In this document: in pieces, positions 26,760-36,500 of the stretch | Numbering within the stretch: the stretch's first letter is position 1 | Layout of the letters: every line of letters begins with the position of its first letter | Assembly (NCBI RefSeq): GCF_023920225.1 | Contig: NZ_CP092587.1 | Location: forward strand, 1,922,001-1,986,000 | Length of the DNA stretch: 64,000 bases | Direction of reading: 5' to 3' | From: Vibrio gazogenes | Lineage (GTDB): Bacteria > Pseudomonadota > Gammaproteobacteria > Enterobacterales > Vibrionaceae | The notes under the pieces: generated by a model | The model's input: the letters and a program-made list of their open reading frames with translations, nothing else | Database searches by the model: none | What the model was told of the DNA's origin: nothing | Program-made: the position numbers and the translations under genes

Positions 26760-26824
26760 TAACTTGATATGTCGTTTTCGGGCCGTTTTGGGGGAGGTAG
26801 TTTCGGGGTATCGTTTTGGGCTAT
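26760..26824. promoter_or_regulatory. Repeats upstream of the dipeptidase/dgc operon, candidate regulator site
   Basis: Three related units, TCGTTTTCGGG (26772), CCGTTTTGGGG (26783) and TCGTTTTGGGC (26811), lie about 110-150 bp upstream of the dipeptidase start, together with TATGTCG (26768). The spot is suitable for an activator such as GbdR. The assignment is inference only. Confidence 0.35.
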
Positions 26825-26879
26825 CGTTGCAAATACATACATTTAACTGAGGTGATTGAGCAGCAGTTTTCACAGATAG

Positions 26880-26906
26880 ACAAAAGCCGCCGGGATATCC
26901 GGCGGC
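26880..26906 (-). terminator. Terminator of the gbdR-like gene
   Basis: GCCGCCGG...CCGGCGGC hairpin; on the minus strand it is followed by TTTTGTC, about 20 bp after the regulator stop codon. Confidence 0.75.
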
Positions 26907-26927
26907 CTGACAGAAAGGTATATGGAA

Positions 26928-28073
26928 TCAGACTAAAACCGAACCATAAGTCGGTTCATACTGTGCTTCGTATAAGGCGCGTGAAGAGCGGAGACTTGGG
27001 ACTTCAAATACGGAAATATCGGCCTGAACCGGATTGTCTTCGATCACATCAGGGGTCAGCAGCACATTCTCGAATTCAGTTTCACCGTGACCAAGACGTT
27101 CAGCCCGTGGTGAAATACCAATATGAATACGATAACACTTACTGAAATGGGGAGATGAAACAAATCCGCAAGCGGTTGCAATGTCAATAATCGACATCGA
27201 GGTCTGACGCAACAACTGTCTGGCTCTGAACAGTCTCAATTTCAAATAGTATTTTGACGGGGGACACTGCAAGTATTTCTGGAACAGCCGCTCCAACTGT
27301 CTACGTGATAGTCCGACATAGGTAGCCAGTTCATCGAGTTCAATGGTTTCCTCAATGTTCGCTTCCATCAGGGTAATCGCTTCAACCAATTTCGGTTGGG
27401 CAGTTCCCAAGACATGGCGCAGCGGAATACGCTGATAATCCGTTTCACCCCGAATTCTGTCGCAAATGAACATCTCGGAAATACTGGCAGCCAACTGATG
27501 GCCGTAATCACGTTTAATCATGTTGATCATCATATCCATGGGTACCGAGCCGCCGGTACTGGTCATGCGATCACGGTCAATCACAAACAAATTGTTGGTA
27601 CATGAAACGCGGGGGTACGCTTCCTGCAAGGCAGCAATACATTCCCAATGCGCACTACATTCATAACCATCCATGACACCGGCATCAGCCAACAAATAAG
27701 GGCCGGTACAGACCCCACCAAGGTTGACATGCTTACGTGCCAAAGACTGAACCCAGCTCACCTGACGACGTGTATAACTACGGGTAATATTCACGCCGCC
27801 GACAACAATCAATGTATCCAGCTTTGGTACTGTATTGATTGATGTATCCGGCGTTACGGTTATGCCATCACTCGCCGCAACCGACTCCCCATTTTCTGTG
27901 ATCGTATACCAATCATAGAGTTCTTTACCACTGAGCTGATTCGCCATTCTTAACGGCTCAACCGCTGACGCCAAAGCGATCATGGTAAAATTATTCAACA
28001 GCAAAAAACCAATACGACTAACTTCCTTTTGCGGATATTCTTTTTTGAGCGAGCTATTTAATAATGCTGACAT
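26928..28073 (-). CDS. gbdR: GbdR-like AraC-family activator of glycine betaine/dimethylglycine catabolism
   Basis: The 381-residue protein has an N-terminal DJ-1/GATase1-like sensor domain (about 18-200; IGFLLLNNFTMIALASAVEPLRMANQLSG, LGGVCTGPYLLADAGVMDG). A C-terminal AraC helix-turn-helix pair follows (about 230-330; ELATYVGLSRRQLERLFQKYL, DIATACGFVSSPHFSKCYR). This matches GbdR, which in Pseudomonas senses glycine betaine or dimethylglycine and activates the catabolic genes. A GGAG site precedes the ATG and a hairpin terminator follows the stop. Its position between the dgc and sox/gly gene blocks supports the same role here. Confidence 0.88.
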   Translation of the reverse strand: MSALLNSSLKKEYPQKEVSRIGFLLLNNFTMIALASAVEPLRMANQLSGKELYDWYTITENGESVAASDGITVTPDTSINTVPKLDTLIVVGGVNITRSYTRRQVSWVQSLARKHVNLGGVCTGPYLLADAGVMDGYECSAHWECIAALQEAYPRVSCTNNLFVIDRDRMTSTGGSVPMDMMINMIKRDYGHQLAASISEMFICDRIRGETDYQRIPLRHVLGTAQPKLVEAITLMEANIEETIELDELATYVGLSRRQLERLFQKYLQCPPSKYYLKLRLFRARQLLRQTSMSIIDIATACGFVSSPHFSKCYRIHIGISPRAERLGHGETEFENVLLTPDVIEDNPVQADISVFEVPSLRSSRALYEAQYEPTYGSVLV

Positions 28074-28690
28074 TGCGCGACTCCATTTTGCTTTGTAATA
28101 GTGGAGAACATTTTTAACAATTGGTTAACTGCAAATACCTTACAGAAACAAATTAGCAACATTTATACCTTAAAATAAATACGCCACCCTCTAAAATTCA
28201 TCTATCGGCTTGACAAAAATTGATCGAAGTCTCAAACGTAGAAAAGAAGGGCGATGTAGCACATTTTCTGGCAGGCATAGAAGGGAAAATGAGTCACTAA
28301 AACATGAAATTTTTTGCAACTAATTTGCATAAAGTAAGGGTCTTGCACCAAAATAACTCATCAGCTCACCCTAAAATGGCGCATTCAATGAACCTAGAGC
28401 CATCCGAGTCTGCCGAGCCTTAATGTATACAGGGTTGAACCAACAGATAAACGAATGCTGCCAATGAATATTCCGGTGAAATGACCTTGGGTTGAATGAA
28501 TTTATGAGAATTGAGTAAATAAGCATTGAATCGATGAGCGTCGAATCACTGTATTTTGAATAGATGTATCTTGAATAAAATCGAGAAGAAGAAGGAGAAT
28601 GCCAACACCAGCAAAACCATATTGAAACAACGATGATATGGAGACCATCATCCGTGGATCGTTGATTCTGCCAGTGTGATATCGATTGGT
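28074..28690. other. 617-bp AT-rich gap between gbdR and the serine deaminase gene
   Basis: This region should hold the gbdR promoter on the minus strand. A 108-codon minus frame (28371-28697) overlaps the deaminase stop, has an odd Ser/Ile/Tyr-rich composition and shows no ribosome-binding site; I do not regard it as a gene. Positions about 28490-28585 contain a degenerate series of TTGAAT/TCGAAT units spaced roughly every 15 bp. No tRNA or RNA gene seen. Confidence 0.5.
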
Positions 28691-30070
28691 TTAACACTCG
28701 ATCGCATTCACCGCCAATCCGCCGCGAGATGTTTCTTTATATTTATCCTGCATATCCCGCCCTGTATCTCGCATTGTACGGATCACTTTATCGAGCGAAA
28801 TGAAATGCTCTCCGTTACCTCGTAACGCCATATTCGCGGCATTAATCGATTTCACCGCAGCAATCGCATTGCGTTCAATACAAGGCACTTGAACTAACCC
28901 ACCAACGGGATCACACGTCAGCCCCAGATTATGTTCCAGCGCAATTTCAGCCGCATTCTCGACTTGCTCGGGAGTGCCGCCGAGCACTTCGGTCAATCCT
29001 GCCGCTGCCATTGCACTGGCAGAGCCGACCTCCCCCTGACATCCGACTTCAGCACCGGAAATCGAAGCATTCATTTTACACAGTGCACCGATTGCACTGG
29101 CAGCCAGAAAATACTTATTGACGTCTTCGGCTTTGGCTTTCGGATGAAAATGCATGTGATACATCAATACTGCCGGCATAATCCCTGCCGCGCCATTGGT
29201 TGGCGCTGTCACCATCCGTCCACCGGCTGCATTTTCCTCATTGACCGCCAACGCATAAAGATTGACCCAATCCATACCACTCAATGACGTGTATATCACG
29301 TTGTCATCGCTGGATTGGATTAAAGAACGATACAGGGATGCGGCTCGTCGCTTCACCTGTAATCCCCCGGGCAAAATCCCCTCTTGCTCAATGCCGTTGG
29401 CAATACATTCCTGCATGACTTGCCACAATTGTTCAATTCCGGCATTGATTTCCGGTACCGTCCGCCAGGTTTGCTCATTTTTCATCACCAATTCACTGAT
29501 GCGCAGTTTGTGTTGTCGACAAATCTCAAGTAACTCTCGAGCGGTCGTAAATTCGTAAGGGAGTTTAATCTGTGGTGTGACATATTCCGTTTTCTGAATC
29601 GATGCTTCATCCAGCACAAATCCACCGCCGATCGAATAATAAGTGTTGTCGCTCACAACGGTATTATCCGCACCGTAAGCAGCCAGATACATCGCGTTGG
29701 GGTGATACGGTAAGGCTTCATCAATAAACTGCAAATCGGTATGCCAGTCGAAAGAAATGGTCTTCTGCTTTGCCAGCCGCAACGTGCCTGTTTCTATCGT
29801 CGCTTTGATTGCCGACTCGATCGCTGCAGGGTCAACGGTATCCGGCTGATATCCCATCAGCCCCATCACGGCAGCCTTATCGGTGCCGTGCCCGACCCCG
29901 GTTGCACTGAGCGAGCCATATAATTTTATTTCAACCCGTTCAATACTGGCCAACAATTGCTGACTCACCAGCACTTCAGCAAAAAGACTGGCGGCTCGCA
30001 TCGGGCCAACGGTATGGGAACTGGATGGTCCGATGCCGACTTTAAACAGATCAAATACGCTGATACTCAT
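28691..30070 (-). CDS. sdaA: L-serine ammonia-lyase (serine deaminase)
   Basis: The 459-residue one-chain enzyme starts [27 protein letters not shown], the classic start of the beta domain. The alpha domain contains [21 protein letters not shown] and [20 protein letters not shown], whose cysteines hold the oxygen-sensitive 4Fe-4S cluster. It deaminates L-serine to pyruvate and ammonia. Here it would complete glycine-derived serine breakdown after GlyA. AGGAG precedes the ATG. The upstream region carries the same TGACCACTGATGTCG-type motif as glyA, suggesting co-regulation. The sdaA or sdaB naming is not decided by sequence. Confidence 0.95.
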   Translation of the reverse strand: MSISVFDLFKVGIGPSSSHTVGPMRAASLFAEVLVSQQLLASIERVEIKLYGSLSATGVGHGTDKAAVMGLMGYQPDTVDPAAIESAIKATIETGTLRLAKQKTISFDWHTDLQFIDEALPYHPNAMYLAAYGADNTVVSDNTYYSIGGGFVLDEASIQKTEYVTPQIKLPYEFTTARELLEICRQHKLRISELVMKNEQTWRTVPEINAGIEQLWQVMQECIANGIEQEGILPGGLQVKRRAASLYRSLIQSSDDNVIYTSLSGMDWVNLYALAVNEENAAGGRMVTAPTNGAAGIMPAVLMYHMHFHPKAKAEDVNKYFLAASAIGALCKMNASISGAEVGCQGEVGSASAMAAAGLTEVLGGTPEQVENAAEIALEHNLGLTCDPVGGLVQVPCIERNAIAAVKSINAANMALRGNGEHFISLDKVIRTMRDTGRDMQDKYKETSRGGLAVNAIEC

Positions 30071-30148
30071 GACTCGCTCCTACAAAAATCCGTTTCTTAT
30101 TTTATGCTGAATTATTGGTGATTCAGAGCATGAAGACATGCTTTAAAA

Positions 30149-30171
30149 CGACATCCTGACCACTGATGTCG
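30149..30171. promoter_or_regulatory. CGACAT...TGACCACTGATGTCG motif upstream of serine deaminase
   Basis: An inverted pair CGACAT/ATGTCG (30149-30154, 30166-30171) overlaps TGACCACTGATGTCG, about 80-100 bp upstream of the ATG at 30070. The same 14-15-bp word occurs upstream of glyA. It is a candidate site for GbdR or another regulator of the pathway. Confidence 0.5.
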
Positions 30172-30183
30172 ACGAGAAAATGA

Positions 30184-30210
30184 TAAAGGGAACCAATTGG
30201 TTCCCCTTAT
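30184..30210 (-). terminator. Terminator after purU
   Basis: GGGAACC-AATT-GGTTCCC stem with flanking AT-rich arms, about 85 bp downstream of the purU stop. It ends the glyA-sox-purU operon before the separate serine deaminase promoter. Confidence 0.6.
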
Positions 30211-30260
30211 CATTACTTTATAGCAGAGCGTTGTGTTTCTTGCTGCCCAAAGGATTCATC

Positions 30261-30295
30261 TGAACAAAATTCAACCATGAAAGAAACAGCCCCTA
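30261..30295 (-). repeat. Partial dispersed repeat at the purU stop codon
   Basis: On the minus strand TAGGGGCTGTTTCTTTCATGG followed by TTGAATTTTGTTCA aligns with the first 35 or so bases of the 78-bp repeats at 16671 and 41581, with a 2-bp gap. The repeat begins exactly at the purU TAG stop codon. Confidence 0.6.
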
Positions 30296-31159
30296 ATTAC
30301 TGAAAACAACCGTTCGGTTACCACTAAGAAAAACCCGCCGCTCGATATGATAACGGACGGCATTAAACAACGTAATCCGCTCGACATCCTGCCCTTTCGA
30401 GATTAAATCCTCAGGATAATGCGCATGGTCAACCGGCTGAATCCCCTGCGTGATAATCGGCCCTTCATCCAGGTCGTTATTCACATAGTGCGCAGTTGCT
30501 CCGACCATTTTCACACCTTTTTCCCAAGCCTGATGATAAGGACGAGCTCCTTTAAATCCGGGAAGTAACGAGTGATGGATATTGATCGCCCGACCATCTA
30601 GAGCAGCACACATTTCAGGAGACAGCACCTGCATATAGCGCGCTAATACCACTAAATCGACCTGATATTGTTCAACCAGTCGTAAAATCTGCTCTTCCTG
30701 CTCGCGTTTGGTTTCCGGTGTGATCGGCAAATGGTAATACGGAATGTCATGCCATTTTGCCAGTGACTCTAAATCCGGATGGTTGGAAATAATCACCGGC
30801 ACTTCAATATTGAGCTGGCCGGTCCGGTAGCGAAACAGTAAATCATTCAGGCAATGGTCAAATTTCGAGACCAGTATTGCCACCCGATCTTTTTTCGTCG
30901 CCGGATAGAGTTGCCAATTCATCTCAAATGGCTCGGCTCTTATTGCAAATTGTTGATTAAACGGTTCGGGAGAAAAGTTTTCATCTTCCGGCGTAAACTC
31001 GATCCGCAAAAAGAATTGATCAAGCACCCGATCATCAAATGAATGGATCTCATTGATATAATTTGCCGATTCCGCCATAAAACGGGTGACGACATCGACC
31101 GTACCTAAACGGCTGGGACAGCTTGCTGTCACAATCCAAGTGTCAGAAGAAGGCTTCAT
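30293..31159 (-). CDS. purU: Formyltetrahydrofolate deformylase
   Basis: The 288-residue protein has an N-terminal ACT domain (WIVTASCPSRLGTVDVVTRFMAE) and a C-terminal formyltransferase-like domain. The latter carries the typical INIHHSLLPGFKGARPYHQA and GATAHYVNNDLDEGPIITQ motifs. It hydrolyses 10-formyl-tetrahydrofolate to formate and tetrahydrofolate. As the last gene of the glyA-soxBDAG operon it should recycle folate loaded with one-carbon units by sarcosine and dimethylglycine demethylation. A GGAG site precedes the ATG. Its stop codon coincides with the start of a dispersed repeat. Confidence 0.95.
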   Translation of the reverse strand: MKPSSDTWIVTASCPSRLGTVDVVTRFMAESANYINEIHSFDDRVLDQFFLRIEFTPEDENFSPEPFNQQFAIRAEPFEMNWQLYPATKKDRVAILVSKFDHCLNDLLFRYRTGQLNIEVPVIISNHPDLESLAKWHDIPYYHLPITPETKREQEEQILRLVEQYQVDLVVLARYMQVLSPEMCAALDGRAINIHHSLLPGFKGARPYHQAWEKGVKMVGATAHYVNNDLDEGPIITQGIQPVDHAHYPEDLISKGQDVERITLFNAVRYHIERRVFLSGNRTVVFSN

Positions 31160-31211
31160 TCGTTACTCCAGTCAAAACTGCCGGGTCAAACCCCGGCAGC
31201 GTCTTCACTGC

Positions 31212-31877
31212 TTATTTTTCAATGGATAAACCATATTCTTTACCGGCATCCGCGAGCCATCGCCAGATATAATCCGCAAAACTACGACGGACAATAATCT
31301 GCCAGCGTTGCTCATCAGCCCGGCGGAACACCGCCGAGCTTTTCGCCAGAACGGAACCGGCAATCTTCCCAACCGGAAACTCTTTCGGATGCACATCAAG
31401 TGTGGTGCTTTTCTTCAGCATATTGACCGCCTGAGGACCACTCAACTCAATTACCGTCTGTCCGCTACTCTGATTGACAATTGAAAAATGACCGGCAAGA
31501 TGGTCACGCAGCGCAATTTCCACCGCGTAAGCCTGCTCGCCCGGAACCAGAATCAACCATTCATCAGGACTCATCCAGCAAATTGCTTTATCATCTTTTT
31601 CAGATGACGTCAGCGGCAGTGTCGGCAACGACAGTCCCAGCACTTTCTCCACCGCATCAACCAATCCTTGATCGTGACTGTCACCTCTGAGTATGAGGTG
31701 CCCCAGCAGAGCGACCTCTTTCATCGTGACACCGGCAGTCGTAGAATGCGATGCAACAGATGCCTTTTTACTCATATGCAATGGTGTTTGGGAAGGCACC
31801 AACGCATATTGATCCATGACCGCCACCAGGTCAGCTTCAGACACTTGTTGTTTTTCAGGGCTTAATACATCAGACAT
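31212..31877 (-). CDS. soxG: Sarcosine oxidase gamma subunit
   Basis: The 221-residue subunit starts at MSDVLSPEKQQVSEADL, with AAGGAG 9 bp upstream. An in-frame ATG further upstream inside soxA is rejected. The start overlaps the soxA stop by 8 bp. The C-terminal part (ICWMSPDEWLILVPG, VNQSSGQTVIELSGPQAVNMLKKSTTLDVHP) has the aminomethyltransferase-like fold of SoxG. It is part of the heterotetrameric enzyme that demethylates sarcosine to glycine with transfer of the methyl to tetrahydrofolate. Confidence 0.92.
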   Translation of the reverse strand: MSDVLSPEKQQVSEADLVAVMDQYALVPSQTPLHMSKKASVASHSTTAGVTMKEVALLGHLILRGDSHDQGLVDAVEKVLGLSLPTLPLTSSEKDDKAICWMSPDEWLILVPGEQAYAVEIALRDHLAGHFSIVNQSSGQTVIELSGPQAVNMLKKSTTLDVHPKEFPVGKIAGSVLAKSSAVFRRADEQRWQIIVRRSFADYIWRWLADAGKEYGLSIEK

Positions 31878-34800
31878 TCTGGCGTTCTCCTTTTGGATCA
31901 AAAAATACGGCGCTACAAATTTCTGCTTCAACCACTCGCCCGTCAACCAATGGGTAATAGACCTTTTCTCCCATCCGTTGCAGGCCGTTTTTCACAAATC
32001 CCATCGCAATACTGCGATCCAAATTTGCACTCCAGTAACTTGAAGTCACATGACCGAGCATCTCCATCGGCACCGGCTGATTCGGATTATTGACCGCTTG
32101 TGCGCCTTCGGGGAGCACAACTTTCGGATCGATGGTTTTCAGGCCAACCAGTTGTTTACGACCTTCACGGGCATTGCTTTCCAGTGCCATACCACGCTTA
32201 CCGATAAAGCTGAACGGTTTCTTGTCCGCGACACACCAGCCCATATTCAAGTCGTACGGCGTTACGGAACCATCGGTATCCTGCCCGGCGATAATGAAAC
32301 CTTTTTCAGCACGCAGAATATGCATGGTCTCAGTCCCGTAAGGCGTCAGATTGTATTTTTCGCCATGTTCAAACAACTTGTCCCAGACATATTGGGCATA
32401 GTTTGCCTGGACGTTAATCTCAAACGACAGCTCTCCGGTAAACGAAATCCGGAAAATACGAGCAGGCACACCCGCGACATGTGCTTGTTTCCAGTCCATA
32501 AATTTGAAATTATCGTTGCTGAGATCAAGATCAGTCAGCTCAGACAATAACTTACGACTGTTTGGTCCACCGATAGTCATGGTCGCCCAGTGATCCGTGA
32601 CACTGGTGAAGTAAACTTCAAGATCCGGCCATTCGGTCTGATGATAGAATTCCAACCATTCAAGTACGTGCGCGGCCCCACCGGTCGTGGTCGTCATCAG
32701 GAAGTGATTCTCACCGAGGCAAGATGTCACACCATCGTCAAACACCATGCCGTCTTCACCACACATCAAGCCGTAGCGACATTTACCGATGCCCAGTTTC
32801 GCCCATGCATTGGTGTAAACACGGCCGATAAATTCCCGGGCATCTTTGCCTTGAATATCGATTTTACCCAGCGTGGATGCATCGAGTACGCCCACACTTT
32901 CACGGACGGCTTTACATTCACGGTTCAATGCTTCTTGCATTGTTTCGTTACCGCGAGGGTAATACCACGGGCGTTTCCATTGGCCGACATCTTCAAATTC
33001 TGCACCGTGGGCAACATGCCATTCATGCATTGCGGTATACCGCATCGGGTCAAACAGTTCATTACAGTGGCGCCCCGTAATCGCACCGAAGGTGATCGGT
33101 GTATAATTCGGTCTGAAGATGGTCGTTCCTGTATCCGGAATGGTCTGCCCCAGTTTTTTGGCGGCAATCGCCATGCCGTTGATATTGCCCAATTTGCCCT
33201 GATCAGTCCCAAAGCCCATTGCGGTATAACGTTTCACGTGTTCGATGGACTCAAAACCTTCCAGCGTTGCCAGCTCAATCCCGGCAGCGGTGACATCATT
33301 CTGATAATCAACAAACTGTTTTGGTGCACGCGAGGTCGGTTTGGTATGGGGTACATGGAATAGCGCCATCGCCGGACCTTCTGCGATTGTAGCCGCTTGC
33401 GGCACCGCCACTTTCTCCGCTGTAAAGCCAAGCAACTCAGTCACTTTCTGGCCAATCGAAACGCCTTGTTTCAGCACTTCGTCCAGACTGAACAAACCGT
33501 TGATAGACCCCGCAGTCAACTGACGCTGTAACGTTCTACCGGGAATAAAACCGATAACGCTGTCATCCCAGATCGGACGGCTACCCGTATGACAAGACAA
33601 ATGAACAACCGGGCTCCAGCCACCTGAGCTGGCAATCGTGTCACAGGCTATGGTGCGAACATTGCCAGTGACCTTGTCCCCTTCACTGTCGATACTTGCC
33701 ACAACCGCACCGGAAACACGTTTCTTGCCTTCGACATCAATCACAGCGCTACCGGTCACTACCGAAATCCCAAGCGCCTTGGCCTTATCGATCAGCTCGC
33801 CTTTCGGTTTCGCCCGTGTATCAACGACTGTGACCACTTCACGCCCGGCATTCAACCAATCGATCGCAGTCTGATAAGCACCGTCATTGGTCGTCATCAA
33901 GACCAGCTTCTCGCCCGGAACAACACTGTACCGATTGATGTAAGTTGATACCGCGGATGCCAGCATACAGCCGGGAACATCGTTATTGCCGTAAACCAAC
34001 GGACGCTCATGTGCTCCCGTCGCCAGAACCACCCAACGGGCACGAACCCGGTGCAGACGCTGGCGAACCTGATCCGGTCCGGCGCGATCAGCCAAGTGAT
34101 CGGTTTTCCGTTCGTGAATCGTCAGGAAGTTGTGATCGTGGTAACCATTTACGGTCGAACGTTTGAGCAGTGTGACATCCGGATACGTTTCCAGTTCAGC
34201 AACCACCCTCTGCACCCATTCCAGAGCCGGTTTACCATCAATCACATCCTGTGAACTTAACAGGCTACCGCCGAATTCATTTTGTTCATCAGCGATGATC
34301 ACTCTCGCACCGGCACGTGCCGCACTCAGTGCTGCGGTCAGACCGGCAGGACCGCCACCGACGACCATCAGATCACAATGTTGATTGAGGTGATCGTAAA
34401 TATCCGGATCATTCTCCACCGGAGAACGCCCAAGGCCAGCCGCTTTACGAATATATTTCTCGTAAGTGGGCCACATAGACGCCGGGGACATGAATGTTTT
34501 GTAATAAAATCCCGGCGGCATCATCTTCCCGCTGAGTTGACCGAAAACACCCATCCAATCTTTTTCAACGTTCGGCCAGCCATTGGTTGACGCACAGACC
34601 AGGCCATCGAATAGTTCTTGTTGTGTCGCCCGGACATTCGGCACCTGCGTGGCTTCACTGGCACCTAACTGTAAAATTGCATTCGGCTCTTCTGCACCGG
34701 CTGCCACAATGCCGCGTGGGCGGCTGTATTTAAAACTACGACCAACGATGTCAATCCCATTGGCCAATAATGCCGATGCAACCGTGTCCCCTTTGAAACC

Positions 34801-34887
34801 CTGATAACGACGACCGTTATAAGTGAAATTCAGCGGTTTTGAATGGTCAACACGTCCACCTGACGACAAGCGATTTTTCTGCTTCAT
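31870..34887 (-). CDS. soxA: Sarcosine oxidase alpha subunit
   Basis: The 1005-residue subunit has an N-terminal 2Fe-2S-like fold (NFTYNGRRYQGFKGDTVASALLANG). An FAD/NAD domain follows (LMVVGGGPAGLTAALSAARAGARVIIADE), then the C-terminal aminomethyltransferase/GcvT-like folate domain (YGLMCGEDGMVFDDGVTSC, ELSFEINVQANYAQYVWDKLFEHG, GQDTDGSVTPYDLNMGWCV). Length is typical for SoxA. It oxidises sarcosine together with SoxB, SoxD and SoxG in the cytoplasm and forms 5,10-methylene-tetrahydrofolate. It lies 11 bp after soxD and overlaps soxG. Confidence 0.97.
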   Translation of the reverse strand: MKQKNRLSSGGRVDHSKPLNFTYNGRRYQGFKGDTVASALLANGIDIVGRSFKYSRPRGIVAAGAEEPNAILQLGASEATQVPNVRATQQELFDGLVCASTNGWPNVEKDWMGVFGQLSGKMMPPGFYYKTFMSPASMWPTYEKYIRKAAGLGRSPVENDPDIYDHLNQHCDLMVVGGGPAGLTAALSAARAGARVIIADEQNEFGGSLLSSQDVIDGKPALEWVQRVVAELETYPDVTLLKRSTVNGYHDHNFLTIHERKTDHLADRAGPDQVRQRLHRVRARWVVLATGAHERPLVYGNNDVPGCMLASAVSTYINRYSVVPGEKLVLMTTNDGAYQTAIDWLNAGREVVTVVDTRAKPKGELIDKAKALGISVVTGSAVIDVEGKKRVSGAVVASIDSEGDKVTGNVRTIACDTIASSGGWSPVVHLSCHTGSRPIWDDSVIGFIPGRTLQRQLTAGSINGLFSLDEVLKQGVSIGQKVTELLGFTAEKVAVPQAATIAEGPAMALFHVPHTKPTSRAPKQFVDYQNDVTAAGIELATLEGFESIEHVKRYTAMGFGTDQGKLGNINGMAIAAKKLGQTIPDTGTTIFRPNYTPITFGAITGRHCNELFDPMRYTAMHEWHVAHGAEFEDVGQWKRPWYYPRGNETMQEALNRECKAVRESVGVLDASTLGKIDIQGKDAREFIGRVYTNAWAKLGIGKCRYGLMCGEDGMVFDDGVTSCLGENHFLMTTTTGGAAHVLEWLEFYHQTEWPDLEVYFTSVTDHWATMTIGGPNSRKLLSELTDLDLSNDNFKFMDWKQAHVAGVPARIFRISFTGELSFEINVQANYAQYVWDKLFEHGEKYNLTPYGTETMHILRAEKGFIIAGQDTDGSVTPYDLNMGWCVADKKPFSFIGKRGMALESNAREGRKQLVGLKTIDPKVVLPEGAQAVNNPNQPVPMEMLGHVTSSYWSANLDRSIAMGFVKNGLQRMGEKVYYPLVDGRVVEAEICSAVFFDPKGERQNV

Positions 34888-34898
34888 TGTTCCGCTCC

Positions 34899-35189
34899 TT
34901 AGCCCTGTTTCGCCATACTTTCAGGTTGTTCACCAATTTTATAAACCTGCTTGATTTCGTAAGTCACAGTATCGCGGGACACATTGAAAAACTTTTTGCA
35001 TCCCAGTGCGTGATACCAGATCTCATGATGTAACCCACGGGGGTTCTCCCGAAAATGGAGAAACTCCCCCCACTCTTTATCTGTACATTGTTCGGGGTCA
35101 AGCGGACGAGAAATATGTGCCTGACCTTTCACATGGAATTCTTCTTCTTCCCGCACTTCATGACAGTGCGGGCAATAGATGTGAAACAT
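34899..35189 (-). CDS. soxD: Sarcosine oxidase delta subunit
   Basis: The 96-residue protein begins MFHIYCPHCHEVREEEEFH, and a further Cys/His pair (WYHALGCKKFF) completes the structural zinc site typical of SoxD. The motif FRENPRGLHHEIWYHALGCKKFFNVSRDTVTYEI is characteristic of the family. It stabilises the heterotetramer. It sits between soxB (26 bp upstream) and soxA (11 bp downstream). Confidence 0.95.
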   Translation of the reverse strand: MFHIYCPHCHEVREEEEFHVKGQAHISRPLDPEQCTDKEWGEFLHFRENPRGLHHEIWYHALGCKKFFNVSRDTVTYEIKQVYKIGEQPESMAKQG

Positions 35190-35215
35190 AGAATGCTCTC
35201 CTTCGCTTATTTCGC

Positions 35216-36469
35216 TTAGTGTGCTACGCCCGCTGCGCCATGCTCATCCACCAATGCACCATCGTGGAAACGGAACATTGAGAACGGTTTTGCCAGCGCA
35301 TTTGCTTCACCTTTTGCCAGTGTTTCAGCAAAAACATGCCCGGATCCGGGAATCGCTTTAAAGCCTCCGGTTCCCCAACCACAGTTGAAAAACAGATTTT
35401 CAACTGGCGTATCCGAGATAATCGGACAGGCATCATGTGTGGTATCCACAATACCGCCCCACTGACGGTTCATGCGAACACGACTAAAGATTGGGAAGAG
35501 CTCAACAATCGCCTGAAGCGTATGCTCAATCGTATGATACGACCCACGCTGTCCATAACCGTTATAACCATCGATACCGGCACCGATGACTAGATCACCT
35601 TTATCAGACTGACTAACGTAGCCATGGACGTGGTTAGACATCACCACAGTATCCAGAATCGGTTTAATCGGCTCAGAAACCAACGCTTGCAACGGGTGAG
35701 ACTCAAGCGGCATTTCAAAGCCAGCCATTTTTGCCATCACGCCCGAGTTACCGGCCGTTACACAGCCCACCCGATTGGCTTTGATGATGCCGTGACGGTT
35801 GGTTTTCACCCCGACAATCGCACCATCTTCAATCACCATATCGGTGACTTCACATTGCTGGAGCAAGTCCACACCATAACTGTCCGCACCACGGGCATAG
35901 CCCCATGCAACTGCATCGTGACGGGCAACCCCGCCTCGTGGTTGCCACGAGGCTCCCATCACGGGGTAACGACGATTCTGCGAACAATCCATATGCGGGA
36001 CGATTTCTTTTACCTGCTGGGCATCTAACACTTCACCGTCGATGCCGTTGAGACGGTTCGCATTGACCCGCCGTTCAATATCACGCATATCCTGGAGGGT
36101 ATGCCCGAGATTCAGCACGCCACGCTGAGAGAACATCACGTTATAGTTCAGATCCTGAGACAGACCTTCCCAGAGTTGCATAGAATGTTCATAAAGATGA
36201 GCGGCTTCATCCCATAAATAGTTCGAACGAACAATGGTGGTGTTACGAGCGGTGTTTCCGCCTCCCAAATAACCTTTTTCAATCACGGCGACATTGGTAA
36301 TGCCATGCACTTTCGCCAGATAATAAGCTGTCGCCAAACCGTGACCACCGCCCCCGATGATAATGACATCATATTTCTTCTTGGGCTTGGGATTACGCCA
36401 AACGCGTTGCCAGTTTTCGTGATAGGCCAGACTGTGTTTCAACAGCCCAAATCCAGAATAACGCTCCAT
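35216..36469 (-). CDS. soxB: Sarcosine oxidase beta subunit
   Basis: The 417-residue FAD/FMN subunit shows [24 protein letters not shown] (dinucleotide-binding), [24 protein letters not shown] and the C-terminal [16 protein letters not shown]. The conserved His of the covalent-FMN site in this family is expected within the GNTARNTT region or nearby. It carries the sarcosine-oxidising centre with SoxA. It lies 31 bp after glyA, as in the Pseudomonas glyA-soxBDAG operon. Confidence 0.97.
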   Translation of the reverse strand: MERYSGFGLLKHSLAYHENWQRVWRNPKPKKKYDVIIIGGGGHGLATAYYLAKVHGITNVAVIEKGYLGGGNTARNTTIVRSNYLWDEAAHLYEHSMQLWEGLSQDLNYNVMFSQRGVLNLGHTLQDMRDIERRVNANRLNGIDGEVLDAQQVKEIVPHMDCSQNRRYPVMGASWQPRGGVARHDAVAWGYARGADSYGVDLLQQCEVTDMVIEDGAIVGVKTNRHGIIKANRVGCVTAGNSGVMAKMAGFEMPLESHPLQALVSEPIKPILDTVVMSNHVHGYVSQSDKGDLVIGAGIDGYNGYGQRGSYHTIEHTLQAIVELFPIFSRVRMNRQWGGIVDTTHDACPIISDTPVENLFFNCGWGTGGFKAIPGSGHVFAETLAKGEANALAKPFSMFRFHDGALVDEHGAAGVAH

Positions 36470-36500
36470 AAATACTACTCCCAGACAATCCTTAGCAAAC

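Noticed and set aside
28371..28697. 108-codon minus frame after the serine deaminase gene
   Set aside because: Composition is atypical, it overlaps the deaminase stop, no ribosome-binding site is visible, and it spans low-complexity repeats.
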